In this document: positions 15,495-23,564 of the stretch, piece by piece | How the letters are laid out: each line of letters opens with the position of its first letter | How positions within the stretch are numbered: position 1 is the first letter of the stretch | Assembly: GCA_963745915.1 (NCBI GenBank) | Contig: CAVUZA010000002.1 | Location: forward strand, 1,612,001 to 1,676,000 | Direction: 5' to 3' | Source: VRUE01 sp963745915 | GTDB taxonomy: Bacteria > Actinomycetota > Thermoleophilia > Solirubrobacterales > 70-9 | Length of the DNA: 64,000 nt | Notes under the pieces: model-generated | What the model was told of the DNA's origin: nothing | Databases searched by the model: none | What the model saw: the letters and a program-made list of their open reading frames with translations, nothing else | Translations under genes and position numbers: made by a program

Positions 15495-16806
15495 CAAGCG
15501 GGCGAGCATGAGAGAGGGTCCCCTCTCCGACCTCTTCCGCTCGACCACGAAGGACGAAGAGGATCGGCCGGCGGAGCAGCCCCCCGCCGAGCCGCCGGCG
15601 CCCGCCGCGCATGAGGAGGAGACCCCTCCCGAGCGGTTGAAGCGGGTCTTCGACGAGCCGCACTCGCAGCGGCGGGAGATCGAGCCGGTGGTCGAAGCGC
15701 CGCGCTACGGGCGGGAGGAGCCCGAGTACGAGCCGCCGGGCAGCGGCGAGCCGCACCAGCCGGTGATCCGCGTGGTCGGCGTCGGCGGCGGCGGCGTCAA
15801 CGCCGTCAACCGCATGGTCGAGGCGCGCATCCCCGGAGTCGAGTTCATGGCGGTCAACACCGACCTGCAGTCGCTGCAGCTCTGCGTCGCCGACGTCACC
15901 GTGCACATCGGCGACGAGTCGACGCGCGGCCTCGGCGCCGGCGCCGACCCCGAGCTCGGCCACCGCTCCGCCTTCGAAGAACAGGACAAAATCAAGCGCC
16001 TGCTCAAGGGCTCCGACATGGTCTTCGTCGCCGCCGGCGCCGGCGGCGGCACCGGAACCGGCGCCGCGCCGGTGATCGCCCGCCTCGCCCGCGAGGTAGG
16101 CGCCCTCACCGTCGGCATCGTCACCAAGCCGTTCAGCTTCGAGGGCAGCCGCCGCGGCAACCAGGCCGGCAAGGGGATCGAGGAACTCGCCGCCGAGGTC
16201 GACACCCTGATCGTCGTCCCCAACGACCGCCTGCTCGAGGTACTCGACCAGCAGACCTCGATGGTCGAGGCCTTCCAGGTCGCCGACGACGTCCTGCGCC
16301 AGGGCGTGCAGGGCATCTCCGACCTGGTCACGCTGCCCGCCGTGATCAACCTCGACTTCGCCGACGTGCGCACGATCATGTCCGAGGCCGGCCGGGCGCT
16401 GCTCGGCATCGGCATGGGCCACGGCAACGACCGCGCCGTGCTCGCCGCCGAGAAAGCGATCTCCTCGCCGCTGCTGGAGACCTCGATGGAGGGCGCCCGC
16501 TCGATCCTGCTCTCGATCACCGGCGGCGAGGACCTCTCGCTGGTCGAGGTCAGCGAGGCGGCGAAGCTGGTCGGCGAGGCCGCCCACCCCGACGCCAACA
16601 TCATCTTCGGCGCCAACATCGACGAGGAGCTCAAAGACCAGGTCTGGGTCACCGTCGTCGCCACCCGCTTCGACGGCCGCCCGGCGCCGCGCCGTCCCGC
16701 GGCCGAGCCGACGATCCGCCGCAGCAAGGACGCGCCGCGCTCGCGCCGCGCCGAGAAGCCGGGCGAGCTCGGCTCGCTCGACGTGCCGGAGTTCCTGCCC
16801 GGCTGA
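15481..16806 (+). CDS. ftsZ: FtsZ homologue with N-terminal extension
   Basis: 441 aa. GTP-binding core: 'VVGVGGGGVNAVNRMV', the tubulin signature loop 'AGGGTGTGAAPV', the 'NTDLQSL' region, T7-type 'NLDFADVRTIM' and the C-terminal peptide 'LDVPEFLPG', close to the canonical FtsZ tail that binds FtsA/SepF/ZipA-type partners. FtsZ polymerises with GTP to build the division ring. About 95 disordered, acidic residues precede the core, which is unusual. Outside the core motifs it is fairly divergent, and it lies next to parA-like and ggt genes, not in a dcw cluster. A second FtsZ in this genome is therefore possible. ATG 15481 is chosen for AGGAGG at 15466-15471; the frame opens at a TTG six bases earlier. 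It overlaps the parA-like gene by 14 bases. Confidence 0.88.
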   Translation: MSRRDKRASMREGPLSDLFRSTTKDEEDRPAEQPPAEPPAPAAHEEETPPERLKRVFDEPHSQRREIEPVVEAPRYGREEPEYEPPGSGEPHQPVIRVVGVGGGGVNAVNRMVEARIPGVEFMAVNTDLQSLQLCVADVTVHIGDESTRGLGAGADPELGHRSAFEEQDKIKRLLKGSDMVFVAAGAGGGTGTGAAPVIARLAREVGALTVGIVTKPFSFEGSRRGNQAGKGIEELAAEVDTLIVVPNDRLLEVLDQQTSMVEAFQVADDVLRQGVQGISDLVTLPAVINLDFADVRTIMSEAGRALLGIGMGHGNDRAVLAAEKAISSPLLETSMEGARSILLSITGGEDLSLVEVSEAAKLVGEAAHPDANIIFGANIDEELKDQVWVTVVATRFDGRPAPRRPAAEPTIRRSKDAPRSRRAEKPGELGSLDVPEFLPG

Positions 16807-16817
16807 GCGGGCGGCCC

Positions 16818-18323
16818 ATGAAAGGGGTCGTCGCCGCGGGCCACCCGCTGACCGCCGAGGCGGGGGCCGAGGTCCTGCGCGAGGGCGGCAACGCGGTCGA
16901 CGCCGCGGTTTGCGCGGTGCTCGCCTCCTTCGCCGTCGAGAGCCCGCTGACCGGGTTCGGCGCCGGCGGCTTCATGATGGTCCACCGCGGCGAGCAGACC
17001 TCGCTGCTCGACTTCTTCGTCGCCGCCCCCGGCCGGGACGGGATCGAGCGCGGCGCCGAGCTGGTCCCGGTCCCGGTCCACTTCGACGCCGAGACGGTGC
17101 AGACGTTCTACGTCGGCCCGGCCTCCTGCGGGGTGCCGGGGACGGCGGCCGGGCTGGAGCTGGCGCTGCGGCGCTTCGGCTCGATGCCGCTCGCCGAGCT
17201 GGCCGGGCCGGGGGTGAGGCTCGCCCGCGAGGGCGCCCCGGTCAACGCCGAGCAGGCCTACATCCTCGACATCCTGGCGCCGATCCAGGAGCGCCTCGAG
17301 GGCGCCCGCGAGCTCTACGCGCCGCGGGGACGGACCCTGCGCGAAGGCGAGACCTTCCGCTTCGCCGAGCTGGCTGAGGCGCTCGAACGCTTCGCCGCCG
17401 AGGGCGCCGAGCCGTTCTACCGCGGCGAGGTCGCGGCCGCGCTCAGCGCCCACGTGGTCGCCGGTGGCGGCACCCTGGGGCCGGCCGACTTCGCCTCCTA
17501 CGAGGCGGTCGAGCGCCAGCCGATCCGCACCCCCTTCCGCGGCGCCGAGGTGCTGACCAACCCGCCGCCCTCCTCCGGCGGCATCCTGATCGCCTACTGC
17601 CTCGGCCTGCTCGAGCGGCTCGGCGAGCGCAGCGGCCCCGAGCAGCTGGTGGCGGCGATGGGGGCGGCCAACGCCGCCCGCGGCGAGGCCTTCGCCGAGG
17701 CCCTCTACGGCGAGGGGCTCGAGGCCGAGCTGCTCGAGGGCGCGGCGCTCGACGCCGCCGCCGGCGACCTGCTCGGCTCGACCACCCACATCTCGGTGCT
17801 CGACGGTGAGGGCATGTGCGCCAGCGTCACCTGCTCCAACGGCTCGGGCTCGGGCGTCCTCGTCCCCGGCACCGGGGTGATCCTCAACAACATGCTCGGC
17901 GAGGAGGACCTCAACCCGCTCGGCTTCCACGCGATCGCCCCCGGCCGGCGGGTGCCGTCGATGATGGCCCCGACCGTGGTCCTGCGCGGGGGCGAGATCG
18001 AGCTTGGCCTGGGCAGCGCCGGCTCCAACCGGATCCGCTCGGCGATCCTGCAGACCGTGGTGCGCACCGTCGAGCAGGGGATGAGCGCCGGCGAGGCGGT
18101 GCGGGCGCCGCGCCTGCACTTCGAGCAGGGCGTCGTCCAGGCGGAGCCGGGGATCGACGAGGAGGCGCTGGCCCGGATCGAGGGCCGCGGCCTGCCGGTC
18201 CTGCGCCGTCCCGAGGTCAACCTCTTCTTCGGCGGCGTGCAGGCGGTCGCCCGCGATCCGTCCAGCGGCGCCCTCAGCGGCGGCGGCGACCCGCGCCGCG
18301 GCGGTAGCGTGGCGCTGGCATGA
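16818..18323 (+). CDS. ggt: Gamma-glutamyltransferase family protein
   Basis: 501 aa, an Ntn-hydrolase of the GGT family that cleaves or transfers gamma-glutamyl groups, for example from glutathione or mycothiol-related thiols. The family auto-cleaves before a catalytic Thr; here 'GSTTHISVLDGEG' supplies it at Thr322. Further GGT motifs are 'NPPPSSGGI', 'VILNNMLGEEDLNP' and 'PSMMAPTVVL'. The N-terminus begins directly with 'VVAAGHPLTAEAGAEVLREGGNAVDAA', so no signal peptide is visible and the enzyme appears cytoplasmic, unlike most GGTs. It follows ftsZ by 11 bases and overlaps the cyclase gene by four. Confidence 0.9.
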   Translation: MKGVVAAGHPLTAEAGAEVLREGGNAVDAAVCAVLASFAVESPLTGFGAGGFMMVHRGEQTSLLDFFVAAPGRDGIERGAELVPVPVHFDAETVQTFYVGPASCGVPGTAAGLELALRRFGSMPLAELAGPGVRLAREGAPVNAEQAYILDILAPIQERLEGARELYAPRGRTLREGETFRFAELAEALERFAAEGAEPFYRGEVAAALSAHVVAGGGTLGPADFASYEAVERQPIRTPFRGAEVLTNPPPSSGGILIAYCLGLLERLGERSGPEQLVAAMGAANAARGEAFAEALYGEGLEAELLEGAALDAAAGDLLGSTTHISVLDGEGMCASVTCSNGSGSGVLVPGTGVILNNMLGEEDLNPLGFHAIAPGRRVPSMMAPTVVLRGGEIELGLGSAGSNRIRSAILQTVVRTVEQGMSAGEAVRAPRLHFEQGVVQAEPGIDEEALARIEGRGLPVLRRPEVNLFFGGVQAVARDPSSGALSGGGDPRRGGSVALA

Positions 18324-19429
18324 CCGATTTCGCCGCAGAGGGGCTGCTCGACGGCGTCGAGGGGGCCGCCCGCGACGCGCGCCTCGCCCTGCTCGAGCAG
18401 CTGGCCGAGGACGGCGTGCCGCTGGCGGAGCTGCGCGAGGCGGTCGCCGCCGGCCGCCTCACCCTGCTGCCGGTCGAGCGCGGCATTGCCGGCGACGGCC
18501 CCCGCTACACGCCGCGCGAGATCGCCGAACTGGCCGAGGCCGACCTCGGGCTGCTGCAGCGGGCGAGTGCGGCGCTCGGCATCCCCTATCCCAACCCCGA
18601 CGAGCGGGTGCTGAACGAGGCCGACCTGGAGGCGGCGCGGCGGGTCAAGGCCTTCCTCGACGCCGGCCTGCCCGAGGACGGGATCATCCAGGTGGCGCGC
18701 ACGATCGGGATGGGCACGGCGCGGATCGCCGACGCCAATCGCGAGCTGATCCGCCGCACCCTGATGCAGCCCGGCGACACCGAGCGCGACCTGGCGATGC
18801 GCTTCGCCGCCGCCGCCGAGCACATGCTGCCGATCTTCGAGCCGACCCTGCTCTACGCCCAGCGCGCCCACCTCCTCGAACAGATCCGCCGCGACGTGAT
18901 CGGCGCCGCCGACCTCGCCTCGGGCGAGATGGGCGCCACGGTCGAGGTCTCGGTCTGCTTCGCCGACCTGGTCGGCTTCACCAAGCTCGGCGAGGAGATC
19001 GCGCCCGAGGAGCTGGGCGGGGTGGCCGAACGGCTCGAGGAGCTGGCGACCGAGGTGGCCGAGCCGCCGGTGCGCCTGGTGAAGACGATCGGCGACGCGG
19101 CGATGCTGGTCTCGCCCGAGGCCGAGCCGATGACCGCCGCGGCGCTGCGCCTGGTCGAGGCCTCCGAGGGCGCCGGCGACGAGTTTCCCCAGCTGCGCGC
19201 CGGAGTCGCCCGCGGCCACGCCCTGGCCCAGACCGGCGACTACTACGGCCGCGCCGTCAACCTCGCCAGCCGCATCACCGCCGTCGCCAAGCCCGGCAGC
19301 GTCCTGGTCGACGCCAACGCCCGGCGCGCCGCCCCCGACGCCTTCGACTACTCCTTCGCCGGCGAACGCCGCCTCAAGGGCTTCGAAGCCCGCACCAGGC
19401 TCTACCGAGCCCGCCGCCGCGAGCCCTGA
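18320..19429 (+). CDS. Class III adenylate/guanylate cyclase with N-terminal regulatory domain
   Basis: 369 aa, starting in an ATGA overlap with ggt. Residues 1 to about 200 form an all-helical domain ('YTPREIAELAEADLG', 'VLNEADLEAARRVKAFLDAG') like the pH-sensing autoinhibitory domain of M. tuberculosis Rv1264. The catalytic domain has the metal-binding Asp in 'VCFADLVGFTKLGEE' (about residue 215) and 'RLVKTIGDAAMLVS', and the transition-state region 'GDYYGRAVNLASRI'. It probably makes cAMP. No membrane segment is present. Regulation by the N-terminal domain is inferred from family architecture. Confidence 0.87.
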   Translation: MTDFAAEGLLDGVEGAARDARLALLEQLAEDGVPLAELREAVAAGRLTLLPVERGIAGDGPRYTPREIAELAEADLGLLQRASAALGIPYPNPDERVLNEADLEAARRVKAFLDAGLPEDGIIQVARTIGMGTARIADANRELIRRTLMQPGDTERDLAMRFAAAAEHMLPIFEPTLLYAQRAHLLEQIRRDVIGAADLASGEMGATVEVSVCFADLVGFTKLGEEIAPEELGGVAERLEELATEVAEPPVRLVKTIGDAAMLVSPEAEPMTAAALRLVEASEGAGDEFPQLRAGVARGHALAQTGDYYGRAVNLASRITAVAKPGSVLVDANARRAAPDAFDYSFAGERRLKGFEARTRLYRARRREP

Positions 19430-19482
19430 ACGGCCAGATTCGTCGCGCCAAGGGGGGAGAGAATCGCTCGCTGAACCCTTGT

Positions 19483-20406
19483 ATGCGTATGGCGCGCACA
19501 AATCCCCATCCAGACTCCTCGGCGATCTGGGATCTGGTGCGGGCACAGCACGGCGTCGTGGCGCGAGCCCAGCTCTTGGAGCACGGGCTGAACAGGGATG
19601 CGATTCAGCGTCGCATCGAGGCCGGCCGACTTCATCCGCTCTGGCGTGGCATCTATGCGGTCGGCCGGCCCGAGGTGAGCGAAAGGGGTCGCTGGATGGC
19701 TGCGGTTCTCTGCGGCGGTCCAGCCGCTGCGCTCAGTCATTCCGGCGCCGCCGCGTTGTGGGGAATGCTGGCCTGGGACGGGAGCCTCGACATCACAGTG
19801 CCCCAACGCTCATCCCGCCGTCGCCCCGGGATACGGATTCATCGTCGCTTGCGGGCTGCTTCGGACGACCCCGGCGAGGTGGACGGCATCCCGGTCACGA
19901 ATCCGGTCGCCACCCTCGTCGACGTTGCCAGCTGCAAGCCGCAGAGCGTGGTGCAGCGAGCGGTTCGGGAGGCCGATCGGCTCGATCTGGTCGATCCGAT
20001 CACGCTGCGGACGGCGCTCGACTCGATGCCTCGGCGGCCAGGGCTCGCCCCGCTGCGGGCTCTGCTCGACGCGGAGACATTTGCGCTGACCGACGCCGAG
20101 CTCGAGCCGCGCTTCCTCAGGCTCGTCCGCGCCGCCGGCCTGCCGGTGCCCGAGACGCAGGTCTGGGTGAACGGATACAGGGTCGACTTCTACTGGCCCG
20201 AGCTGGGCCTGGTCGTCGAGACCGACGGCCACCGGTACCACCGGACTGCGAGCCAGCAGGGCATCGACCGGGCGCGCGACCAGGCGCACGCCGTCGCCGG
20301 GATGACGACGCTCCGCTTCACCGCCGCGCAGGTGACATACGAGCCGAGGCGAACGCAGGCGGTCCTTGCGACCGTCATCACCAGGCTCAAGGTAGCCACT
20401 CAATGA
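19483..20406 (+). CDS. AbiEi-like / DUF559 domain protein
   Basis: 307 aa. The first 60 residues ('LVRAQHGVVARAQLLEHGLNRDAIQRRIEAGRL') match the AbiEi antitoxin winged helix. The C-terminus 'VDFYWPELGLVVETDGHRYH' is a DUF559 / Vsr-like endonuclease fold with the conserved D...E-x-DG-x-x-H arrangement. Such single proteins are common and multi-copy in Solirubrobacterales and lack a neighbouring AbiEii toxin, as here. Function is unknown; nuclease activity is only suggested by the fold. Two in-frame ATGs lie at 19483 and 19489. GC is slightly lower than in neighbouring genes. Confidence 0.75.
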   Translation: MRMARTNPHPDSSAIWDLVRAQHGVVARAQLLEHGLNRDAIQRRIEAGRLHPLWRGIYAVGRPEVSERGRWMAAVLCGGPAAALSHSGAAALWGMLAWDGSLDITVPQRSSRRRPGIRIHRRLRAASDDPGEVDGIPVTNPVATLVDVASCKPQSVVQRAVREADRLDLVDPITLRTALDSMPRRPGLAPLRALLDAETFALTDAELEPRFLRLVRAAGLPVPETQVWVNGYRVDFYWPELGLVVETDGHRYHRTASQQGIDRARDQAHAVAGMTTLRFTAAQVTYEPRRTQAVLATVITRLKVATQ

Positions 20407-20443
20407 TCGATTGTGCGCGCCATGTGCGCACAATCGATCATTG
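20401..20443. repeat. 18-bp inverted repeat between convergent genes
   Basis: Arms 20401-20418 and 20426-20443 are exact complements around a 7-nt loop and carry the self-complementary ATCGAT. The element includes the TGA stop (20404-20406) of the upstream gene and ends nine bases before the convergent gene's stop. No T-run is present. Confidence 0.85.
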
Positions 20444-20451
20444 AGCAACTT

Positions 20452-21369
20452 CTACGACGGCTTGCGGCCGGAGAGGACGAGGTTGTAGAAGAGCTCGGCG
20501 GGGAGGCGGGGCTCGAGCAGGCGGGAGTCGACCTTCTGCAGGGCGATGTAGGAGCGGAAGGCGAAGCTGCGCCAGCCCCAGGAGACGGAGTCGGGCTCGG
20601 CGGTCGACTCGACCGTGCGCAGGCCCCAGCCCCAGGCGTTGGCCAGCAGCTCCTCGCCGCCGACGTGGCGCCGCTCGAAGCCGCCGCGGTCGAGCAGGCG
20701 GCGCAGGTCGGCGGGGGCGAAGGCGTGCACGTCGACCTCGCCCTCGAGCCCGTGGCCCTCGGACTGCTCGGCCTCGGGGACGGCGCGCTCGGTGGCGCCG
20801 ACCGCGCGGCGCCAGAGCGGCGCGGCGAGCATCCCCGCCCGCTTCGGCAGCGCCGCCAGGCGGTCGCCGTAGCGGGAGGGCTCGCCGGCGAAGGCGATCG
20901 CGCCGCCGGGGCGCAGCACGCGGCGGAATTCGGCGAAGGCCCTGTCGAGGTCGGGGATGTGGTGCAGGACCGCGTGGCCGAAGACGAGGTCGAAGCTCTC
21001 GTCCTCGAAGGGCAGCTCCTCGGCCTCGGTCTCGACCGTCTCGACCTCGACGCCCAGCCCCTCGGCCGTCGTCGCCAGACGCTTCAGCATGCCGGGCGAG
21101 ATGTCGGTCGCGGTCAGCCTCTCGACCACGCCGAGCTGGACCAGGTTGAGCGAGAAGTAGCCGGTCCCCGAGCCGATCTCCAGCCCGTCGCCGAAGCGCT
21201 CCTCGCCGCTGCCGCCGAGCGCCTTGGCCAGCTTGGCGCCGACCTGCTCCTGGCCGGTGGCGCCGAAGTCGATGCCCCACTTGGCGTCGTATTCGTGCGC
21301 CGCCGCGTCGTGGTAGCGGGTGTTGACGTCCTTGATGTGCTCCGGCGTCGCCGTCGGGGAGGCAGGCAT
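20452..21369 (-). CDS. Class I SAM-dependent methyltransferase
   Basis: 305 aa. A Rossmann-like methyltransferase domain: motif I 'GLEIGSGTGYFSLNLVQLG', acidic end of beta-2 'ATDISPGMLKRL', 'DESFDLVFGHAVLHHIPD' and 'RVLRPGGAIAFAGEPS'. This is the UbiE/Methyltransf_11 type. About 100 C-terminal residues contain no known motif. The substrate cannot be told. It is divergent from the methyltransferase gene at 21398, with only 28 bases between, so it may belong to the same pathway. Confidence 0.8.
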   Translation of the reverse strand: MPASPTATPEHIKDVNTRYHDAAAHEYDAKWGIDFGATGQEQVGAKLAKALGGSGEERFGDGLEIGSGTGYFSLNLVQLGVVERLTATDISPGMLKRLATTAEGLGVEVETVETEAEELPFEDESFDLVFGHAVLHHIPDLDRAFAEFRRVLRPGGAIAFAGEPSRYGDRLAALPKRAGMLAAPLWRRAVGATERAVPEAEQSEGHGLEGEVDVHAFAPADLRRLLDRGGFERRHVGGEELLANAWGWGLRTVESTAEPDSVSWGWRSFAFRSYIALQKVDSRLLEPRLPAELFYNLVLSGRKPS

Positions 21370-21397
21370 CGGCCCGGGAACAATACGGTCCCCGGAC
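21370..21397. promoter_or_regulatory. Overlapping divergent promoters
   Basis: The whole 28-base divergent gap holds TACGGT on the plus strand (21384-21389, eight bases before GTG 21398) and TATTGT on the minus strand (21385-21380, ten bases before ATG 21369). The two -10 boxes overlap, and both genes would be leaderless or nearly so. Confidence 0.5.
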
Positions 21398-22162
21398 GTG
21401 ACGCGTGAGTTCGTGCAGGAGAACCAGCCCCCCGGGGTGCCGCCGCTGCCGCTGACCGGCGAGCGGACGCTGCCCGACGTGCCCGAGGAGAACTACTGGT
21501 ACCGGCGCCACCTGGTGGTCTACGAGTGGATCGCGGAGCGGGTCGCCGGCAGGCGCGTGGTCGACATGGCCTGCGGCGAGGGCTACGGCTCGGCCGTGCT
21601 GGCCGGCACCGCGGCGAGCGTGGTCGGCGTCGACGCCAACCCCGAGGCCCACGAGCACGCCCGCCTGCGCTACGTGCGCGACAACCTGCGCTACGAGCGC
21701 GACCTGGTCGAGAGCTTCGCCGAGCCCTGCGACGCGGTCGTCTTCCTGCAGACGATCGAGCACGTCCAGGACCCCGGCGCGATCCTCGAGCACTTCAAGT
21801 CGATGCTCGCCCCCGGCGGCGTCGCCTACGTCTCGACCCCCAACCTGCTCACCCTGGCGCCGCCCGGGGCGGAGAAGTCCGACAACCCCTGGCACGTCAA
21901 GGAGTACCGCGCCGAGGAGTTCCGCGCCCTCTGCGAGGCCCACTTCCCGCGGGTCGAGCTGCTCGGCCTCTTCCACGCCGGCAAGCTGCGCGCCCACGAG
22001 CTCGCGATCCGGCTCGGCTGGGACCGCGTGCACAAGGCGCTGCGCCTGACCGGGCCCTTCTACGACCGCTTCACCCCGGCGATCGCCGCGTCGGACTTCA
22101 AGCTTCGCGAGGGGGACCTGGACAGGGCGCTGGACTTCCTCGCCGTCTGCCATGCCCCCTGA
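21398..22162 (+). CDS. SAM-dependent methyltransferase of the alpha-glucan operon (Rv3030-like)
   Basis: 254 aa from the GTG at 21398. Motif I 'RVVDMACGEGYGSAVLAG', 'VGVDANPEAHEHARLRY', 'CDAVVFLQTIEHVQDPGAILEHF' and 'APGGVAYVSTPN' define a Methyltransf_11/23 enzyme. The order methyltransferase, GH57 branching enzyme, GT4 glycosyltransferase is that of Rv3030-Rv3031-Rv3032 of mycobacteria, which serve methylglucose lipopolysaccharide synthesis. A sugar O-methyltransferase role is therefore likely but inferred from synteny. It overlaps the next gene by 11 bases. Confidence 0.78.
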   Translation: MTREFVQENQPPGVPPLPLTGERTLPDVPEENYWYRRHLVVYEWIAERVAGRRVVDMACGEGYGSAVLAGTAASVVGVDANPEAHEHARLRYVRDNLRYERDLVESFAEPCDAVVFLQTIEHVQDPGAILEHFKSMLAPGGVAYVSTPNLLTLAPPGAEKSDNPWHVKEYRAEEFRALCEAHFPRVELLGLFHAGKLRAHELAIRLGWDRVHKALRLTGPFYDRFTPAIAASDFKLREGDLDRALDFLAVCHAP

Positions 22163-23564
22163 GCGGAGCGCCGGCGACCTGGCGATCGTCCTCCACTCGC
22201 ACATGCCCTACGTCGAGGGCTTCGGCACCTACCCGTTCGGCGAGGAGTGGCTGTTCGACGCCGCGATCCGCTCCTACCTGCCGGTGCTCGAGGTGGCCGA
22301 GAAGCTGACGATGACGGTGACGCCGGTGCTCGCCGACCAGCTTGAGGACCGCGGCGTGCAGGAGCGGCTGCGGCGCTTCCTGACCGAGTGGCGGATCGGC
22401 GCCGCCGAGGCCGACGCGCCGCAGGTGCCGCGCGAATGCCGCGCCGCCTGCGAGGCCGAGCGCGAGCGCTACGCCCACGCCCTGGAGCTGCTCGACGCCC
22501 ACGGCGGCAGCCCGCTGCGCGCCTTCCAGGCCGCCGCCGCGGAGGGGCGTGTCGCGCTCGCCGCCTCGGCTGCCACCCACGCGGTGCTGCCGCTGCTCGC
22601 GACGCGGGCCGGGACGCGGCTGCAGATCGAGGCCGGGATCCGCTCGCACCGCCGCCGCTTCGAGTGGGACGGCGGCTTCTGGTTGCCCGAGTGCGCCTAC
22701 GCGCCGGGCCTGGAGTGGCGCCTGGAGGAGGCCGGCGTGCGCTGGTTCTGCGTCGACCGCAGCGCCGGCGCCGAGTCGATCGACGCGCTCGTCCCGCTCG
22801 CCACCGAGGCCGGGCCGGTGGCGCTGCCGATCGACTGGGAGGCTATCCAGTGGCTGTGGTCGCTGGACGGCTACCCGTCCCACCCGGCCCACGCCCAGTT
22901 CGCCGGCAAATCGCTGCGCGGGGTGAGGATCTGGAAGGTGGGGGGAGGGGGCTATGACCCGGACGCGGCGCGGGCCGCCGCCCGGCGCCAGGCCGGCGAT
23001 TTCCTCGCCGCGGCCGCCGCGCGGCTGCGGCGCTTCGCCGCCGAGCGCTCGCGCCGCGGGCTGCTGGTCTTCGCGATCGACACCGAGCTGCTCGGCCACT
23101 GGTGGTCGGAGGGCGCGATCTGGCTGCGCGAGGTGCTGGCCGGCGCCGCCGCGGCCGGCGTGCGCCTGCTCACCGTGCCCGAGGCGCTCGCCGAGCACGA
23201 GCCGCAGCCCCGCCCGCTGGCCGCCTCGACCTGGGGCGAGGGCAAGGACCTCAGCACCTGGGACTCGCCCGCGGTCGCCGACCTCGCCTGGGGGGCGCGG
23301 CGGCTGGAGCTGCGCCTGCTGCGGGCGCTCTCCGGCGGCCTGCGCGGCGACGCGGCTCTGCGCGCCGCTCGCGAGCTGCTCGCCGCCCAGGCCAGCGACT
23401 GGGCCTTCCTCGACAAGCGCGGCCAGGCCGGCGACTACGCCTACCAGCGCGCCGTCGCCCATTCCGAAGCGGCGCTGGAGGCCATAGACTCCCCGGCCAT
23501 CGCCGAACCGCGTCTGCGCGCACTCGCCCCGGACCTGAGCCTCTCGCCGCTCCTGCAACCGTGA
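22152..23564 (+). CDS. GH57 family 1,4-alpha-glucan branching enzyme (Rv3031-like)
   Basis: 470 aa. GH57 motifs: 'VLHSHMPYVEG' at the N-terminus, the catalytic nucleophile Glu in 'GGFWLPECAYAPGLE' (about residue 179), the acid/base Asp in 'LLVFAIDTELLGHWWSEG', then 'TWGEGKDLSTWD' and a C-terminal helical DUF1957-like part. These enzymes introduce alpha-1,6 branches in alpha-1,4-glucans. Between the methyltransferase and the GT4 gene, it probably acts on an intracellular polymethylated or storage glucan. It is cytoplasmic with no signal peptide. Confidence 0.88.
   Translation: MPPERSAGDLAIVLHSHMPYVEGFGTYPFGEEWLFDAAIRSYLPVLEVAEKLTMTVTPVLADQLEDRGVQERLRRFLTEWRIGAAEADAPQVPRECRAACEAERERYAHALELLDAHGGSPLRAFQAAAAEGRVALAASAATHAVLPLLATRAGTRLQIEAGIRSHRRRFEWDGGFWLPECAYAPGLEWRLEEAGVRWFCVDRSAGAESIDALVPLATEAGPVALPIDWEAIQWLWSLDGYPSHPAHAQFAGKSLRGVRIWKVGGGGYDPDAARAAARRQAGDFLAAAAARLRRFAAERSRRGLLVFAIDTELLGHWWSEGAIWLREVLAGAAAAGVRLLTVPEALAEHEPQPRPLAASTWGEGKDLSTWDSPAVADLAWGARRLELRLLRALSGGLRGDAALRAARELLAAQASDWAFLDKRGQAGDYAYQRAVAHSEAALEAIDSPAIAEPRLRALAPDLSLSPLLQP

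Noticed and set aside
23102..23560. Longer N-terminus for the GT4 enzyme
   Set aside because: The extension overlaps the GH57 gene and lacks homology; the GTGA overlap at 23561 is the natural start.
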